Source: Methylococcaceae bacterium (GTDB lineage: Bacteria > Pseudomonadota > Gammaproteobacteria > Methylococcales > Methylomonadaceae). From it: a stretch of DNA of 39,481 nucleotides. This document shows, in pieces, positions 8,309 to 16,210 of the stretch (position 1 is its first letter; each line of letters opens with the position of its first letter). The DNA is taken from contig JABFRC010000062.1 of NCBI GenBank assembly GCA_013141375.1, positions 1 through 39,481 on the forward strand, read 5' to 3'. The notes under the pieces were generated by a model. That model ran no database searches and had not been told where the DNA came from. It saw only the letters and a list, made by a program, of their open reading frames with translations. The position numbers were made by a program, and so were the translations under genes.

Positions 8309-8329
8309 GGGAACTAGCCTCAATTCAGG

Positions 8330-9673
8330 TTATTGGGTGTAACGTGCCAACAGGCCGTTGCCGCTGTGGGTTTCCGGAATCGGAATTCTAACTTCATAAC
8401 CGCCACCGGAGGCTTCCTGCATGGCATGGCCGTGCAGATCTTCCATACGTTCAATAATAATATCCTGATTGCCTTCCGGCAAAATCAGCTCCAGTTTATC
8501 ACCGACCGAGAACTTGTTTTTAACATCAATGGTGGCCAGACCGGTGGTCGCATCATAAGTTCTGATTTCACCGCAAAATTGTTGCTGATGGCTTTTCGAA
8601 TAACCGGTCAGGTAGTTTTGTTGTTCGTGTGTGTGATGGCGCTGATAAAAACCATCGGTATAGCCGCGATTGGCCAGGTTTTCCAACACGCCGATCAGTT
8701 CCGGCTGAAACTCTCTGCCGGCAAGGGCATCGTCAATTGCCTGGCGATAAGTCTGCGCGGTGCGGGCAACGTAATAATGGGACTTGGTGCGGCCTTCAAT
8801 TTTTAAACTGTCCACGCCGATTTCAACCAGACGCTGTACATGCTCAATGGCGCGCAGGTCTTTTGAATTCATTATGTAAGTGCCGTTTTCATCTTCCATT
8901 ACCGGCAATAGCTCGCCCTTGCGGCCTTCTTCTTCCAGAAAATACACATTATCTGCTAACGGATGCCGGTCAGCGCCACCGCAGCTGGCGGTACTGATAT
9001 CAGCCATGGAAAGCGCGCCGCCATCGAGCAAATAATCGCCTTCGGCATTTTCATGAGCGGGCAGAGTGTCGTATTTCCAGCGGCAGGAATTGGTGCAAGT
9101 ACCTTGGTTGGGATCGCGATGGTTAAAATAACCAGACAGCAAGCAGCGCCCCGAGTAGGCGATACATAAGGCGCCATGCACAAACACTTCCAGTTCCATA
9201 TCAGGGCATTGCTGGCGGATTTCGGCGATTTCATCCAGCGACAATTCACGCGACAAAATGATGCGGCTTACACCCATGCGCTGCCAAAATTTCACTGTGG
9301 CGTAATTAACGGTATTGGCTTGTACCGACAAATGCACCGGCATGTCCGGCCAGGCTTCCCGCGTCATCATGATTAAACCGGGGTCGGCCATAATCAACGC
9401 ATCCGGTTTCATCTCAATAATCGGCGCAATATCTTTGATAAAGGTTTTAACTTTAGCGTTGTGCGGAATGACATTGGTGGCCAGGAAGAATTTTTTGTTT
9501 AAATCGTGAGCCTCCTTGATGCCTTTAGCCAGATTGTCGGCTAGAAAATCATTATTGCGCACCCGCAGGCTGTAGCGCGGCAAGCCTGCATAAACCGCAT
9601 CGGCACCAAACGCAAAGGCGTAACGCATGTTTTTAATGGTGCCGGCAGGGGAAAGTAATTCGACGTGTTTCAT
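8330..9673 (-). CDS. trhP: tRNA hydroxylation protein TrhP (YegQ), U32 family
   Basis: This is a U32 'peptidase' family protein closest to E. coli YegQ/TrhP, which with prephenate supports 5-hydroxyuridine formation at the wobble position of certain tRNAs. From the ATG at 9673 it has 447 residues and aligns from the first residues of the family (MKHVELLSPAGT). An in-frame TTG eight codons upstream is unlikely. The motifs RYSLRVRNNDF, APHN-like IPHNAKVKTF, MPVHLSVQAN and FVHGALCIAYSGRCLLSGY are present. They are followed by a cysteine group (GTCTNSCRW) expected to hold an Fe-S cluster. The C-terminal SLKIEGRTKS and VKNKFSVGD segments match the accessory domain. It heads the cluster trhP-rraA-ispH. 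Confidence 0.92.
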   Translation of the reverse strand: MKHVELLSPAGTIKNMRYAFAFGADAVYAGLPRYSLRVRNNDFLADNLAKGIKEAHDLNKKFFLATNVIPHNAKVKTFIKDIAPIIEMKPDALIMADPGLIMMTREAWPDMPVHLSVQANTVNYATVKFWQRMGVSRIILSRELSLDEIAEIRQQCPDMELEVFVHGALCIAYSGRCLLSGYFNHRDPNQGTCTNSCRWKYDTLPAHENAEGDYLLDGGALSMADISTASCGGADRHPLADNVYFLEEEGRKGELLPVMEDENGTYIMNSKDLRAIEHVQRLVEIGVDSLKIEGRTKSHYYVARTAQTYRQAIDDALAGREFQPELIGVLENLANRGYTDGFYQRHHTHEQQNYLTGYSKSHQQQFCGEIRTYDATTGLATIDVKNKFSVGDKLELILPEGNQDIIIERMEDLHGHAMQEASGGGYEVRIPIPETHSGNGLLARYTQ

Positions 9674-9751
9674 AGTGCTTATTGGTAAAGTGCTCAATTG
9701 CGCATATTCTACCGCATTCGCCTAAGTCAAGCCAAAATCGGGGGATTTGAA

Positions 9752-9883
9752 ATGTGGATAGTCTTGCTTGTGATTGCCTTGTTATTCGTTTTAGGTGGCG
9801 CATTGATTTTGCTCAGGTCAGCCAACAGCCACAAAATACCCGAGGGGGTAAAAGCGCAGCCTTATGATGAGGATGATGATTGA
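9752..9883 (+). CDS. Small single-pass membrane protein (DUF2897-like)
   Basis: This is a 43-residue protein with one transmembrane helix (WIVLLVIALLFVLGGALILL) followed by a short polar tail ending in acidic residues (DEDDD). The ATG at 9752 is chosen over an in-frame TTG at 9698 because GGGGGA at 9740-9745 is well spaced. The layout resembles the DUF2897 family (N-terminal helix, then a KIP-type segment); this assignment is by impression only and the function is unknown. It is divergent from trhP, with 78 bases between the starts. Confidence 0.6.
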   Translation: MWIVLLVIALLFVLGGALILLRSANSHKIPEGVKAQPYDEDDD

Positions 9884-10159
9884 TGCAACAGATTTGTGTT
9901 GTTTATGGCTTGAAGCCTTGCGACTCAGATCTACAAGGGCTGACAATCATCTTGACAGTTCTTATCAAATCCAAAGTCGCTGGTATCATGAAGGTATTGA
10001 ACTAGAAATTTGCGTGTACATCTGGCCTATAAGACCGGATTTTATAAACTTAAATCTATTTGCGAGCATATCTTCATGCCTACGTTATCTATCGACAATG
10101 TAACATCAGTTAATAACTGTATCTGATCTTAGTCAATCACAAAGCAATACAATTTTTAA
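9884..10159. other. 276-base gap without a recognisable gene
   Basis: This stretch lies between the small membrane protein and the end of pycB. An 80-codon frame at 9864-10103 is open on the plus strand but overlaps the previous gene out of frame, has no Shine-Dalgarno sequence and resembles nothing known to me. A weak 5-bp hairpin (CAGTT-AACTG) lies near 10108-10120. No terminator with a U-tract was seen for either neighbour. Confidence 0.4.
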
Positions 10160-11989
10160 TCACACTGAAGACACGATTTCAATCAAGACTTCATCCGGGT
10201 TAGCCGGTTCACCTTTAACTACATGTACGGCTTTCACAATACCGGTAATGGGCGCTGTCACTTCTGTTTCCATTTTCATTGCTTCAGTGATTAACACTGC
10301 CTGTCCCGCAGTGACTGTCTGACCGACTTTGACCAGCACATCAAGAATATTACAGGGCATACTGACCACCACATCGCCTTCCGCGGAAGGTTTTGCACGT
10401 TTGCTGGAAATAGTGCTTTTAACCGCACCTTGAGTGCCGCCATCCAGAACGATTTCGTCCAGGGTTTCTACAACGATATCTTCCGGTACGCCGTCCACCA
10501 TGAAATAAAAATGCCGTAGTGTTTGATTTTTGGGACCGGCACCAGTGACTTTGACGTGGTATGACTCACCATGTAAGGCCACATTAAATTCAGTTGGGGC
10601 TGTTTTAACCGCATCAACCGCTTTTGATTCCAATTCCAAAGGTTCAGGTATCAGTGTGTTATTGGAGCGTTGTTCTAAAAATAGCTTACCCACTTCGGGG
10701 AACATGGCATAACTCAAAACATCTTCATCGTTACGTGCCAGACCACCGATTTCATGACGAAGATTTTCAAATTCCGGTTTAAGTAAATCGGCCGGGCGGC
10801 AGTCGATGACTTCTTCTTTGCCTATCGCACGTTTTTGTAAATCGCTGTCTACAGTTGCCGGGGCCTTACCGTAGCCGCCTTGTAAGTAGCGTTTCACTTC
10901 ATTGGTAATGGTGTCATAGCGTTTACCCGTTAATACATTGAGAACCGCCTGGGTACCGACAATCTGAGAAGTCGGTGTTACCAGGGGCGGATAGCCCAGA
11001 TCTTTACGAACTAGCGGAATTTCTTTATAGACTTCAGCAATGCGATCCAGAGCATTTCGTTCTTTCAATTGATTGGCTAGATTGGAAATCATGCCGCCGG
11101 GCACCTGGAATACGTGTACTTGCGTGTCGATTCCGGTAAATTCACTCTCGTAACGATGATATTTTTTCCTGACCTCGGCAAAATAACTGTTGACCGCCTG
11201 AAGCTTATCCAAATCCAGACCGGTGTCGTAAACGGTACCCCGCAATGCGGTTACCAGGCTTTCGGTGGGTGGGTGACTGGTGCCGCCTGCCCAGGATGAC
11301 AACGCCGTATCGACATATTGACAACCGGCTTCGATGGCTTTGAGTTGGCACATCTCCGCTAATCCGGATGTGGCATGAGTATGTAAATGCAAGGGCAGAG
11401 CGACGGCATCTTGTAGGGCTTTGACCAGCTCGCTTGCCACATAAGGCGTTAACAAGCCCGCCATATCCTTAATCACAAGGGAATCACAACCCATTTCAGC
11501 CAAGCCTTTACCTAGTGTGACAAAACTGGCGACATCATGTACCGGGCTGGTGGTGTAGCAAATAGTCCCTTGGGCGTGTTTGCCGGAGGCTTTGGTGGCT
11601 TCGATAGCGGTTTTAAGATTGCGGATGTCGTTAAGGGCATCAAAAATCCGAAACACGTCCATGCCGTTGTCGGCGGCCTTGGTAATAAATGCCCGCACCA
11701 CATCGTCAGAATAATGCCGATAGCCTAGTAAATTTTGCCCGCGCAACAACATTTGTAAGCGTGTTTTAGGCAGCGCAGCTTTGAGTTTTGTTAAACGTTC
11801 CCAGGGATCTTCTTTTAAGAAGCGTAAACAGGCATCAAAGGTCGCGCCGCCCCAGCATTCCAAAGACCAATAGCCAATATCATCAAGCATGGCGCAGCCC
11901 GGTAACATGTCTTCGGTGCGCAGCCGGGTCGCGATTAACGATTGATGAGCATCGCGAAGAATAACGTCAGTAATATGAACTTTTTGCAT
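10160..11989 (-). CDS. pycB: Pyruvate carboxylase subunit B (carboxyltransferase plus biotin carrier; OadA-like)
   Basis: This 609-residue protein pairs an HMGL-like carboxyltransferase domain with a biotin carrier. The carboxyltransferase domain (about 1-300) has ILRDAHQSL near residue 10, FRIFDALND, and the metal-binding LHLHTHATSG. A conserved linker domain ends near 470. The C-terminal biotinyl domain has EAMKMET, with the biotinylated lysine near residue 572. The same architecture serves in sodium-pumping oxaloacetate decarboxylase (OadA), but the neighbour upstream is a biotin carboxylase and no oadB or oadG lies nearby. Two-subunit pyruvate carboxylase (pyruvate + bicarbonate + ATP to oxaloacetate) is therefore the better call. 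The start lies 15 bases after the pycA stop, with AAGGA upstream. Confidence 0.9.
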   Translation of the reverse strand: MQKVHITDVILRDAHQSLIATRLRTEDMLPGCAMLDDIGYWSLECWGGATFDACLRFLKEDPWERLTKLKAALPKTRLQMLLRGQNLLGYRHYSDDVVRAFITKAADNGMDVFRIFDALNDIRNLKTAIEATKASGKHAQGTICYTTSPVHDVASFVTLGKGLAEMGCDSLVIKDMAGLLTPYVASELVKALQDAVALPLHLHTHATSGLAEMCQLKAIEAGCQYVDTALSSWAGGTSHPPTESLVTALRGTVYDTGLDLDKLQAVNSYFAEVRKKYHRYESEFTGIDTQVHVFQVPGGMISNLANQLKERNALDRIAEVYKEIPLVRKDLGYPPLVTPTSQIVGTQAVLNVLTGKRYDTITNEVKRYLQGGYGKAPATVDSDLQKRAIGKEEVIDCRPADLLKPEFENLRHEIGGLARNDEDVLSYAMFPEVGKLFLEQRSNNTLIPEPLELESKAVDAVKTAPTEFNVALHGESYHVKVTGAGPKNQTLRHFYFMVDGVPEDIVVETLDEIVLDGGTQGAVKSTISSKRAKPSAEGDVVVSMPCNILDVLVKVGQTVTAGQAVLITEAMKMETEVTAPITGIVKAVHVVKGEPANPDEVLIEIVSSV

Positions 11990-12004
11990 GTGATTTTCCT
12001 TTTG

Positions 12005-13423
12005 TTACAAGCCGGTATGGGCCGCCATCACAGCGGCAATAACGCTGGCCAGCACTTCGGGCCGGGGTTTATTGGAGTAATTAACAAGTTCGGGATACTT
12101 CTCGACAAAGCCGGTATTAAAGCTTGCAGCCCGAAAATCAGGGTGTTTGAGAATTTCCAGGTAATAAGGGATGGTGGTTTTAATGCCAAACAAGCCCATA
12201 TCTTTTAATGCTCGTTCGCCGCGTTTGATGACGTCTTCCCAGGTCAGTGCGCTGACAATCACTTTGGCCAGCATGGAATCGTAAAAAGGCGGAATTTCAT
12301 AACCGGTATAAATTGCAGTATCGGTACGCACACCCGGTCCGCCGGGGGCATAGTAGCGGGATATCCTGCCAAAGCTGGGTAAGAAGCTGTTTTTTGGATC
12401 TTCCGCATTGATCCGAAACTGCATGGCATAACCCCGCCGAACAATTTCGTGTTGTTTAAAGCGCAAGGTTAAACCGGCCGCCACGCGTATCTGTTCTTCG
12501 ACGATGTCTACACCTGTTACTGTTTCGGTGATGGTATGTTCGACCTGGACACGGGTATTCATTTCCATAAAATAAAAACGATCTTTATCATCCAGCAGAA
12601 ATTCGACAGTGCCCGCATTGGTATATCCCACCGCCTTGGCTGCTAATACTGCAAGCCCACCAATGTATTGGCGTTGCGCTTCATCCAGTTGCGGCGAGGG
12701 TGCAATTTCAATCAACTTTTGGTTGCGTCGTTGAATCGAACAGTCGCGTTCGTAAAGGTGAATGGTATTGCCGTGATGGTCGGCTAATACTTGAACTTCA
12801 ATATGTTTAGGATTAACCACGCATTTTTCCAAAAACACATCGGCGCTGCCAAACGCTTTGGTGGCTTCAGAAATAACGCGTTTAAAATTATTCTGCAGTT
12901 CATCAGCATTATCACAGCGTCGAATGCCGCGGCCTCCTCCGCCGGAGGTAGCTTTGAGCATAATTGGATAGCCAATTTTTTCGGCCACACTCAGAGCATG
13001 TTCAACACTGTCCAGATTACCGTCCGAACCCGGCGTTACCGGAATGCCGGCCGCAATCATGGCTTTTCTGGCTTCGGTTTTATCACCCATGCGATGGATG
13101 ACATCCGCCTCCGGCCCGATAAAAGTAATACCGCGTTCTGAACAGACTCTGGCGAATTGAGCGTTTTCTGAAAGAAAACCATAGCCAGGGTGAATGCCAT
13201 CACAGCCAGTTGCCGCCGCCAAATCCACCAAGGCATGAATGTTAAGATAGCTGGCGACAGGTTCATTGCCGATGCAATAAGACTCGTCGGCTTTTTTAAC
13301 ATGTAGACCGAACCGGTCAGCATCGGAATAAATAGCAACAGACCTTATGCCCATTTCGGCGCATGCACGAATGATACGAACCGCGATCTCACCTCGATTG
13401 GCTATTAAAATTTTACGTAACAT
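12005..13423 (-). CDS. pycA: Pyruvate carboxylase subunit A (biotin carboxylase)
   Basis: This is an ATP-grasp biotin carboxylase of 472 residues that uses ATP and bicarbonate to carboxylate the biotin on PycB. Landmarks in order are ILIANRGEIAVRIIRA at the N-terminus, IHPGYGFLSENAQFA, the glycine-rich ATP loop TSGGGGRGIR, YERDCSIQRRNQKLIE and FYFMEMNTRVQVEHT. An extra C-terminal segment beyond the 450 or so residues of AccC is typical of PycA. An AccC role in fatty acid synthesis is less likely, because AccC normally sits next to accB, which is absent here. GAGAGGG seven bases before the ATG is a good ribosome binding site. It is followed by pycB and preceded by a tetR gene 62 bases upstream. 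Confidence 0.92.
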   Translation of the reverse strand: MLRKILIANRGEIAVRIIRACAEMGIRSVAIYSDADRFGLHVKKADESYCIGNEPVASYLNIHALVDLAAATGCDGIHPGYGFLSENAQFARVCSERGITFIGPEADVIHRMGDKTEARKAMIAAGIPVTPGSDGNLDSVEHALSVAEKIGYPIMLKATSGGGGRGIRRCDNADELQNNFKRVISEATKAFGSADVFLEKCVVNPKHIEVQVLADHHGNTIHLYERDCSIQRRNQKLIEIAPSPQLDEAQRQYIGGLAVLAAKAVGYTNAGTVEFLLDDKDRFYFMEMNTRVQVEHTITETVTGVDIVEEQIRVAAGLTLRFKQHEIVRRGYAMQFRINAEDPKNSFLPSFGRISRYYAPGGPGVRTDTAIYTGYEIPPFYDSMLAKVIVSALTWEDVIKRGERALKDMGLFGIKTTIPYYLEILKHPDFRAASFNTGFVEKYPELVNYSNKPRPEVLASVIAAVMAAHTGL

Positions 13424-13452
13424 ACAGATGCCCTCTCTACAAAAATGTTGTC

Positions 13453-13482
13453 GGTATAGCCATGCGTTTTTTGTATTGCCAA
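13453..13482 (-). promoter_or_regulatory. Candidate sigma-70 promoter of pycA-pycB
   Basis: On the minus strand TTGGCA (13477-13482) and TATACC (13453-13458) are 18 bases apart, placing a start about 22-25 bases before the pycA ATG. This would allow pycAB to be transcribed independently of tetR. The -10 hexamer is only a fair match. Confidence 0.4.
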
Positions 13483-13485
13483 CAG

Positions 13486-14163
13486 CTAGGTCTTTTTTAG
13501 GCTGGAAAAAACCAAGTCTTCCAGGAACTTTACAATTTCTGCTTCATCCTTGTTGTCAGCAAAGTCAGTGAGTGACGGGAGGTTTTTCATAAAAAAATTC
13601 TGGAAATGCGCCATTTCAATAATGGTGGACGCCAACGATTTTGGATAAAGGTAGTTTGGTGAGCACTCCAAAATCATATTGCCAATAATGGCGCAAAGGT
13701 CTTTATAGGGTTTAAACAGCTGGTCTTTATTATCTTCAGATACCCGTTTCGTCAGATAGGCTTTAGTACCTTCGGTAATAATGATTTGATGAAGAATGTT
13801 TTTATCCACATGCGGTGTGCTGACATTGTCTTCTAGTGTGGTTGCCAGCAATTTAATCACCATTTTGATCTTTACCACGGGGTCTTGAATATTGTTGGTA
13901 TGGAAAGAAACCTGGTACTCAAGCCAGCTCCAATACCAGGCAGTCAGGTAGATCAGCAATCGGTGCTTGTTTTCAAAATACCGGTAAATGCCGGCTTCAG
14001 TCGAGCCAATATCAATAGCCAGCTTTTTAAACGTAAAGGCCTCAAAGCCATTTTTATAAATTAACTGAATGCTGTCCTGAATGATTTTTTTGCCCAGTTC
14101 GGATTGCTCCGGATCCCTGAGAAATAATTTTTCATTCATTTTGATTTGTAAATGTATGTCCAT
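13486..14163 (-). CDS. TetR/AcrR-family transcriptional regulator
   Basis: This is a predicted DNA-binding repressor of 225 residues. The TetR-type helix-turn-helix lies near residues 24-75 (IIQDSIQLIYKNGFEAFTFKKLA, then recognition-helix region STEAGIYRYFENKHRLL). The C-terminal ligand domain is variable and not assignable to a ligand. The ATG at 14163 has AGG five bases upstream. It is divergent from the bestrophin gene, and a 29-bp inverted repeat lies at 14269-14297 in the shared 213-base region. It is also 62 bases upstream of pycA on the same strand. From its position it may control the bestrophin/carbonic anhydrase pair, the pyruvate carboxylase genes, or both. Confidence 0.88.
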   Translation of the reverse strand: MDIHLQIKMNEKLFLRDPEQSELGKKIIQDSIQLIYKNGFEAFTFKKLAIDIGSTEAGIYRYFENKHRLLIYLTAWYWSWLEYQVSFHTNNIQDPVVKIKMVIKLLATTLEDNVSTPHVDKNILHQIIITEGTKAYLTKRVSEDNKDQLFKPYKDLCAIIGNMILECSPNYLYPKSLASTIIEMAHFQNFFMKNLPSLTDFADNKDEAEIVKFLEDLVFSSLKKT

Positions 14164-14268
14164 AGCCGCCTGATTTAGCGTTGTTATCTTAATTTAAGTC
14201 ATTAAAGTGATTGTGTTACAGGGACTAAAGCATGTCCGTGGAAAAAGAATAACAGAGAGTATTGCAAC

Positions 14269-14297
14269 CTGTAAAGATAGTGTTACTATCTTTACAG
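14269..14297. promoter_or_regulatory. 29-bp inverted repeat, probable TetR operator
   Basis: CTGTAAAGATAGT and ACTATCTTTACAG are perfect 13-bp arms around a 3-base spacer. The site lies between the divergent tetR and bestrophin genes, 79 bases before the bestrophin ATG. A possible -35 (TTGCAA, 14263-14268) abuts it and a -10-like CTATCT (14286-14291) lies inside it, so an occupied site would block that promoter. Confidence 0.7.
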
Positions 14298-14376
14298 AAT
14301 AGCACTGCTTATTTTCGCTGTGGGCGGCAACGCGCTAACAATGAACTCTAAAATTTTGCTCTTAAGGGATAGAAAT

Positions 14377-15300
14377 ATGAAAGATTCTGCACAATTACAT
14401 AGCAACAAGGATGAATCACCCGGTTTTTTGCGTGGCGCTCTCATGTGGCGCGGTTCAGTATCACCGCGCATTTTCTCCAGCCTGCTGTTAATGACTTGTT
14501 ACTGTTTGTTAATAGTTGCCTTAGATCAATACTGGCGCCCCTTACCGCATCTTGCTGTGACTCCGTTTGAATATACCGGCGTGGTACTCGGTTTGGTTCT
14601 GGTGTTTCGAACCAACACCGGTCACGAGCGTTGGTGGGAAGCCAGAAAATTATGGGGAGGTATTGTTAATCAAAGCAGAAACCTTGTTATTGGGGCATTA
14701 AATTACGGTGAGGTTTTGAATATCGGCCCGCAAGAAAGTCTATGGCGTAAAGAGATGGTGAAGTGGTCGATTGCATTTTCTTTTGCCGCTAGAGAATCCC
14801 TGCGTAATAGCAGAAACCTGGAAGAGTTAAACGATTTACTGAGCCAACAGGAGCTTGAGACTTTAAAGGCTGCTGGCCACATGCCGCTGTTTGTTGCCAG
14901 CAAAATAGCGTCACTAATACAGCAAGGACGGATTAGCCATCATATCGATGGCTTTGTTTTTGAGAAGCTGGAAGGACAACGCATTCTGCTGATTGATCAC
15001 ATTGGTGCCTGTGAAAGAATCCTTAAAACGCCTATGCCATTGGTTTATGCCATTAAAGCCAGACGGTTTATTTTGATCTTCTTATTATTGCTGCCGTTTT
15101 CGTTAATAGAAAATTTGGGATTCAGTGCAGTGTTTATTTATTTTCTAGTCGCTTATCCATTATTGTCTTTGGACAGAATTGGTATTGAACTACAAAATCC
15201 ATTCGACACCCAAAATTTAAGCCACTTACCTTTGCACACTATTTGCGACAGTATAAAACTTCATTGTCTGGCGTTGCTGGAACAGTCGCAACTTGGTTGA
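14377..15300 (+). CDS. Bestrophin-family anion channel
   Basis: This is a predicted inner-membrane protein of 307 residues of the bestrophin/UPF0187 (YneE) family, pentameric channels for anions such as chloride and, for some eukaryotic members, bicarbonate. The start ATG at 14377 is chosen because AAGGGA (14364-14369) is eight bases away; upstream in-frame starts lack this. Family signatures are RGSVSPRI near residue 25, FRTNTGHERWWEARKLWGG at 77-95 and NPFDTQNLSHLPL near the C-terminus. Four hydrophobic segments fit the fold. A beta-carbonic anhydrase gene follows 107 bases downstream, and a TetR gene is divergent upstream. Transport of bicarbonate is an inference from this context only. 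Confidence 0.88.
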   Translation: MKDSAQLHSNKDESPGFLRGALMWRGSVSPRIFSSLLLMTCYCLLIVALDQYWRPLPHLAVTPFEYTGVVLGLVLVFRTNTGHERWWEARKLWGGIVNQSRNLVIGALNYGEVLNIGPQESLWRKEMVKWSIAFSFAARESLRNSRNLEELNDLLSQQELETLKAAGHMPLFVASKIASLIQQGRISHHIDGFVFEKLEGQRILLIDHIGACERILKTPMPLVYAIKARRFILIFLLLLPFSLIENLGFSAVFIYFLVAYPLLSLDRIGIELQNPFDTQNLSHLPLHTICDSIKLHCLALLEQSQLG

Positions 15301-15407
15301 ATGCAGACAGACGATGAGAGTAATGCACAACCGAAAAAATAGACGATCAAATATGTAAATTTAATGAAACGGACTAAAAGAAAACCTCACTTCTAAGGCA
15401 CACAAAA

Positions 15408-16058
15408 ATGAAAACTTTAACCAAAGAAATGCAAGCTTCAATTACACCCGCAATGGCATTAGATTTATTAAAAGAGGGCAATAAACGCTTTGTCAATAAC
15501 CTTAAAATAAACCGCAATCTACTGCAACAGGCCAATGAAACCTCAGACGGGCAACACCCGTTTGCGGTTATTTTAAGTTGTATAGATTCCCGTACCTCCG
15601 TTGAGTTGATTTTTGATCAGGGCCTGGGCGATGTGTTTAGTGTGCGAATTGCCGGCAATATTATTAACGAAGATATTCTGGGCAGCATGGAGTTTGGATG
15701 CAAAGTCGCTGGTTCTAAAATCATCGTGGTGTTAGGCCATAGCAAATGTGGCGCGATAAAAGGCGCTTGCGACCATGTGGAAATGGGCAACCTGACAGCT
15801 CTGTTAAGCAAGATACAGCCTGCGGTTTATGATGAAAAAACCGTGACAGAAAAACGGAATTCAGACAACGGGGAATTCGTTGAAAAAGTAGCCGCCATTA
15901 ATGTAAAAAGAACCGTACATGCCATTATGGAACGCAGCCCAATTTTAAAAGAAATGATTGAAACTGGAGCCATAGGGATTGTTGGCGGCACACACGACAT
16001 AGCAACGGGTGAAGTCAGTTTTTATAATGAGACCTTGATTTTTAACAATCCTAATTAA
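15408..16058 (+). CDS. Beta-class carbonic anhydrase
   Basis: This is a zinc enzyme interconverting CO2 and bicarbonate, 216 residues. The zinc ligands and dyad of the beta class are intact: C58 and D60 in SCIDSRTS with R62, and H111 and C114 in GHSKCGAIKGA. No signal peptide is evident, so it should be cytoplasmic. AAGG lies about ten bases before the ATG. It follows the bestrophin gene on the same strand and is probably in the same operon. The pair fits supply or disposal of bicarbonate, and the nearby pyruvate carboxylase consumes bicarbonate. The 3' spacer to recD (152 bases, convergent) holds only a weak hairpin near 16078-16093. Confidence 0.93.
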   Translation: MKTLTKEMQASITPAMALDLLKEGNKRFVNNLKINRNLLQQANETSDGQHPFAVILSCIDSRTSVELIFDQGLGDVFSVRIAGNIINEDILGSMEFGCKVAGSKIIVVLGHSKCGAIKGACDHVEMGNLTALLSKIQPAVYDEKTVTEKRNSDNGEFVEKVAAINVKRTVHAIMERSPILKEMIETGAIGIVGGTHDIATGEVSFYNETLIFNNPN

Positions 16059-16210
16059 GGACGCTTACAAGGTAAAGTGGACTCCGTCGTCCAGACAAAT
16101 ATTCAGCCAGTTTAAGATAGATGCCCGCTTACAATATTCCAATGTGCAACTCGAAAGACGGGGTGGTTATTACCGATCCTATTTTTTCTTCCAGCAGGCG
16201 GGCATTTTCA

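Noticed and set aside
9864-10103. Possible 79-residue plus-strand gene
   Set aside because: It overlaps the small membrane protein out of frame, has no ribosome binding site and resembles no known family.
10160-13423. Sodium-pumping oxaloacetate decarboxylase or acetyl-CoA carboxylase
   Set aside because: OadB/OadG and AccB are absent nearby, while biotin carboxylase plus OadA-like subunit is the standard two-subunit pyruvate carboxylase layout.
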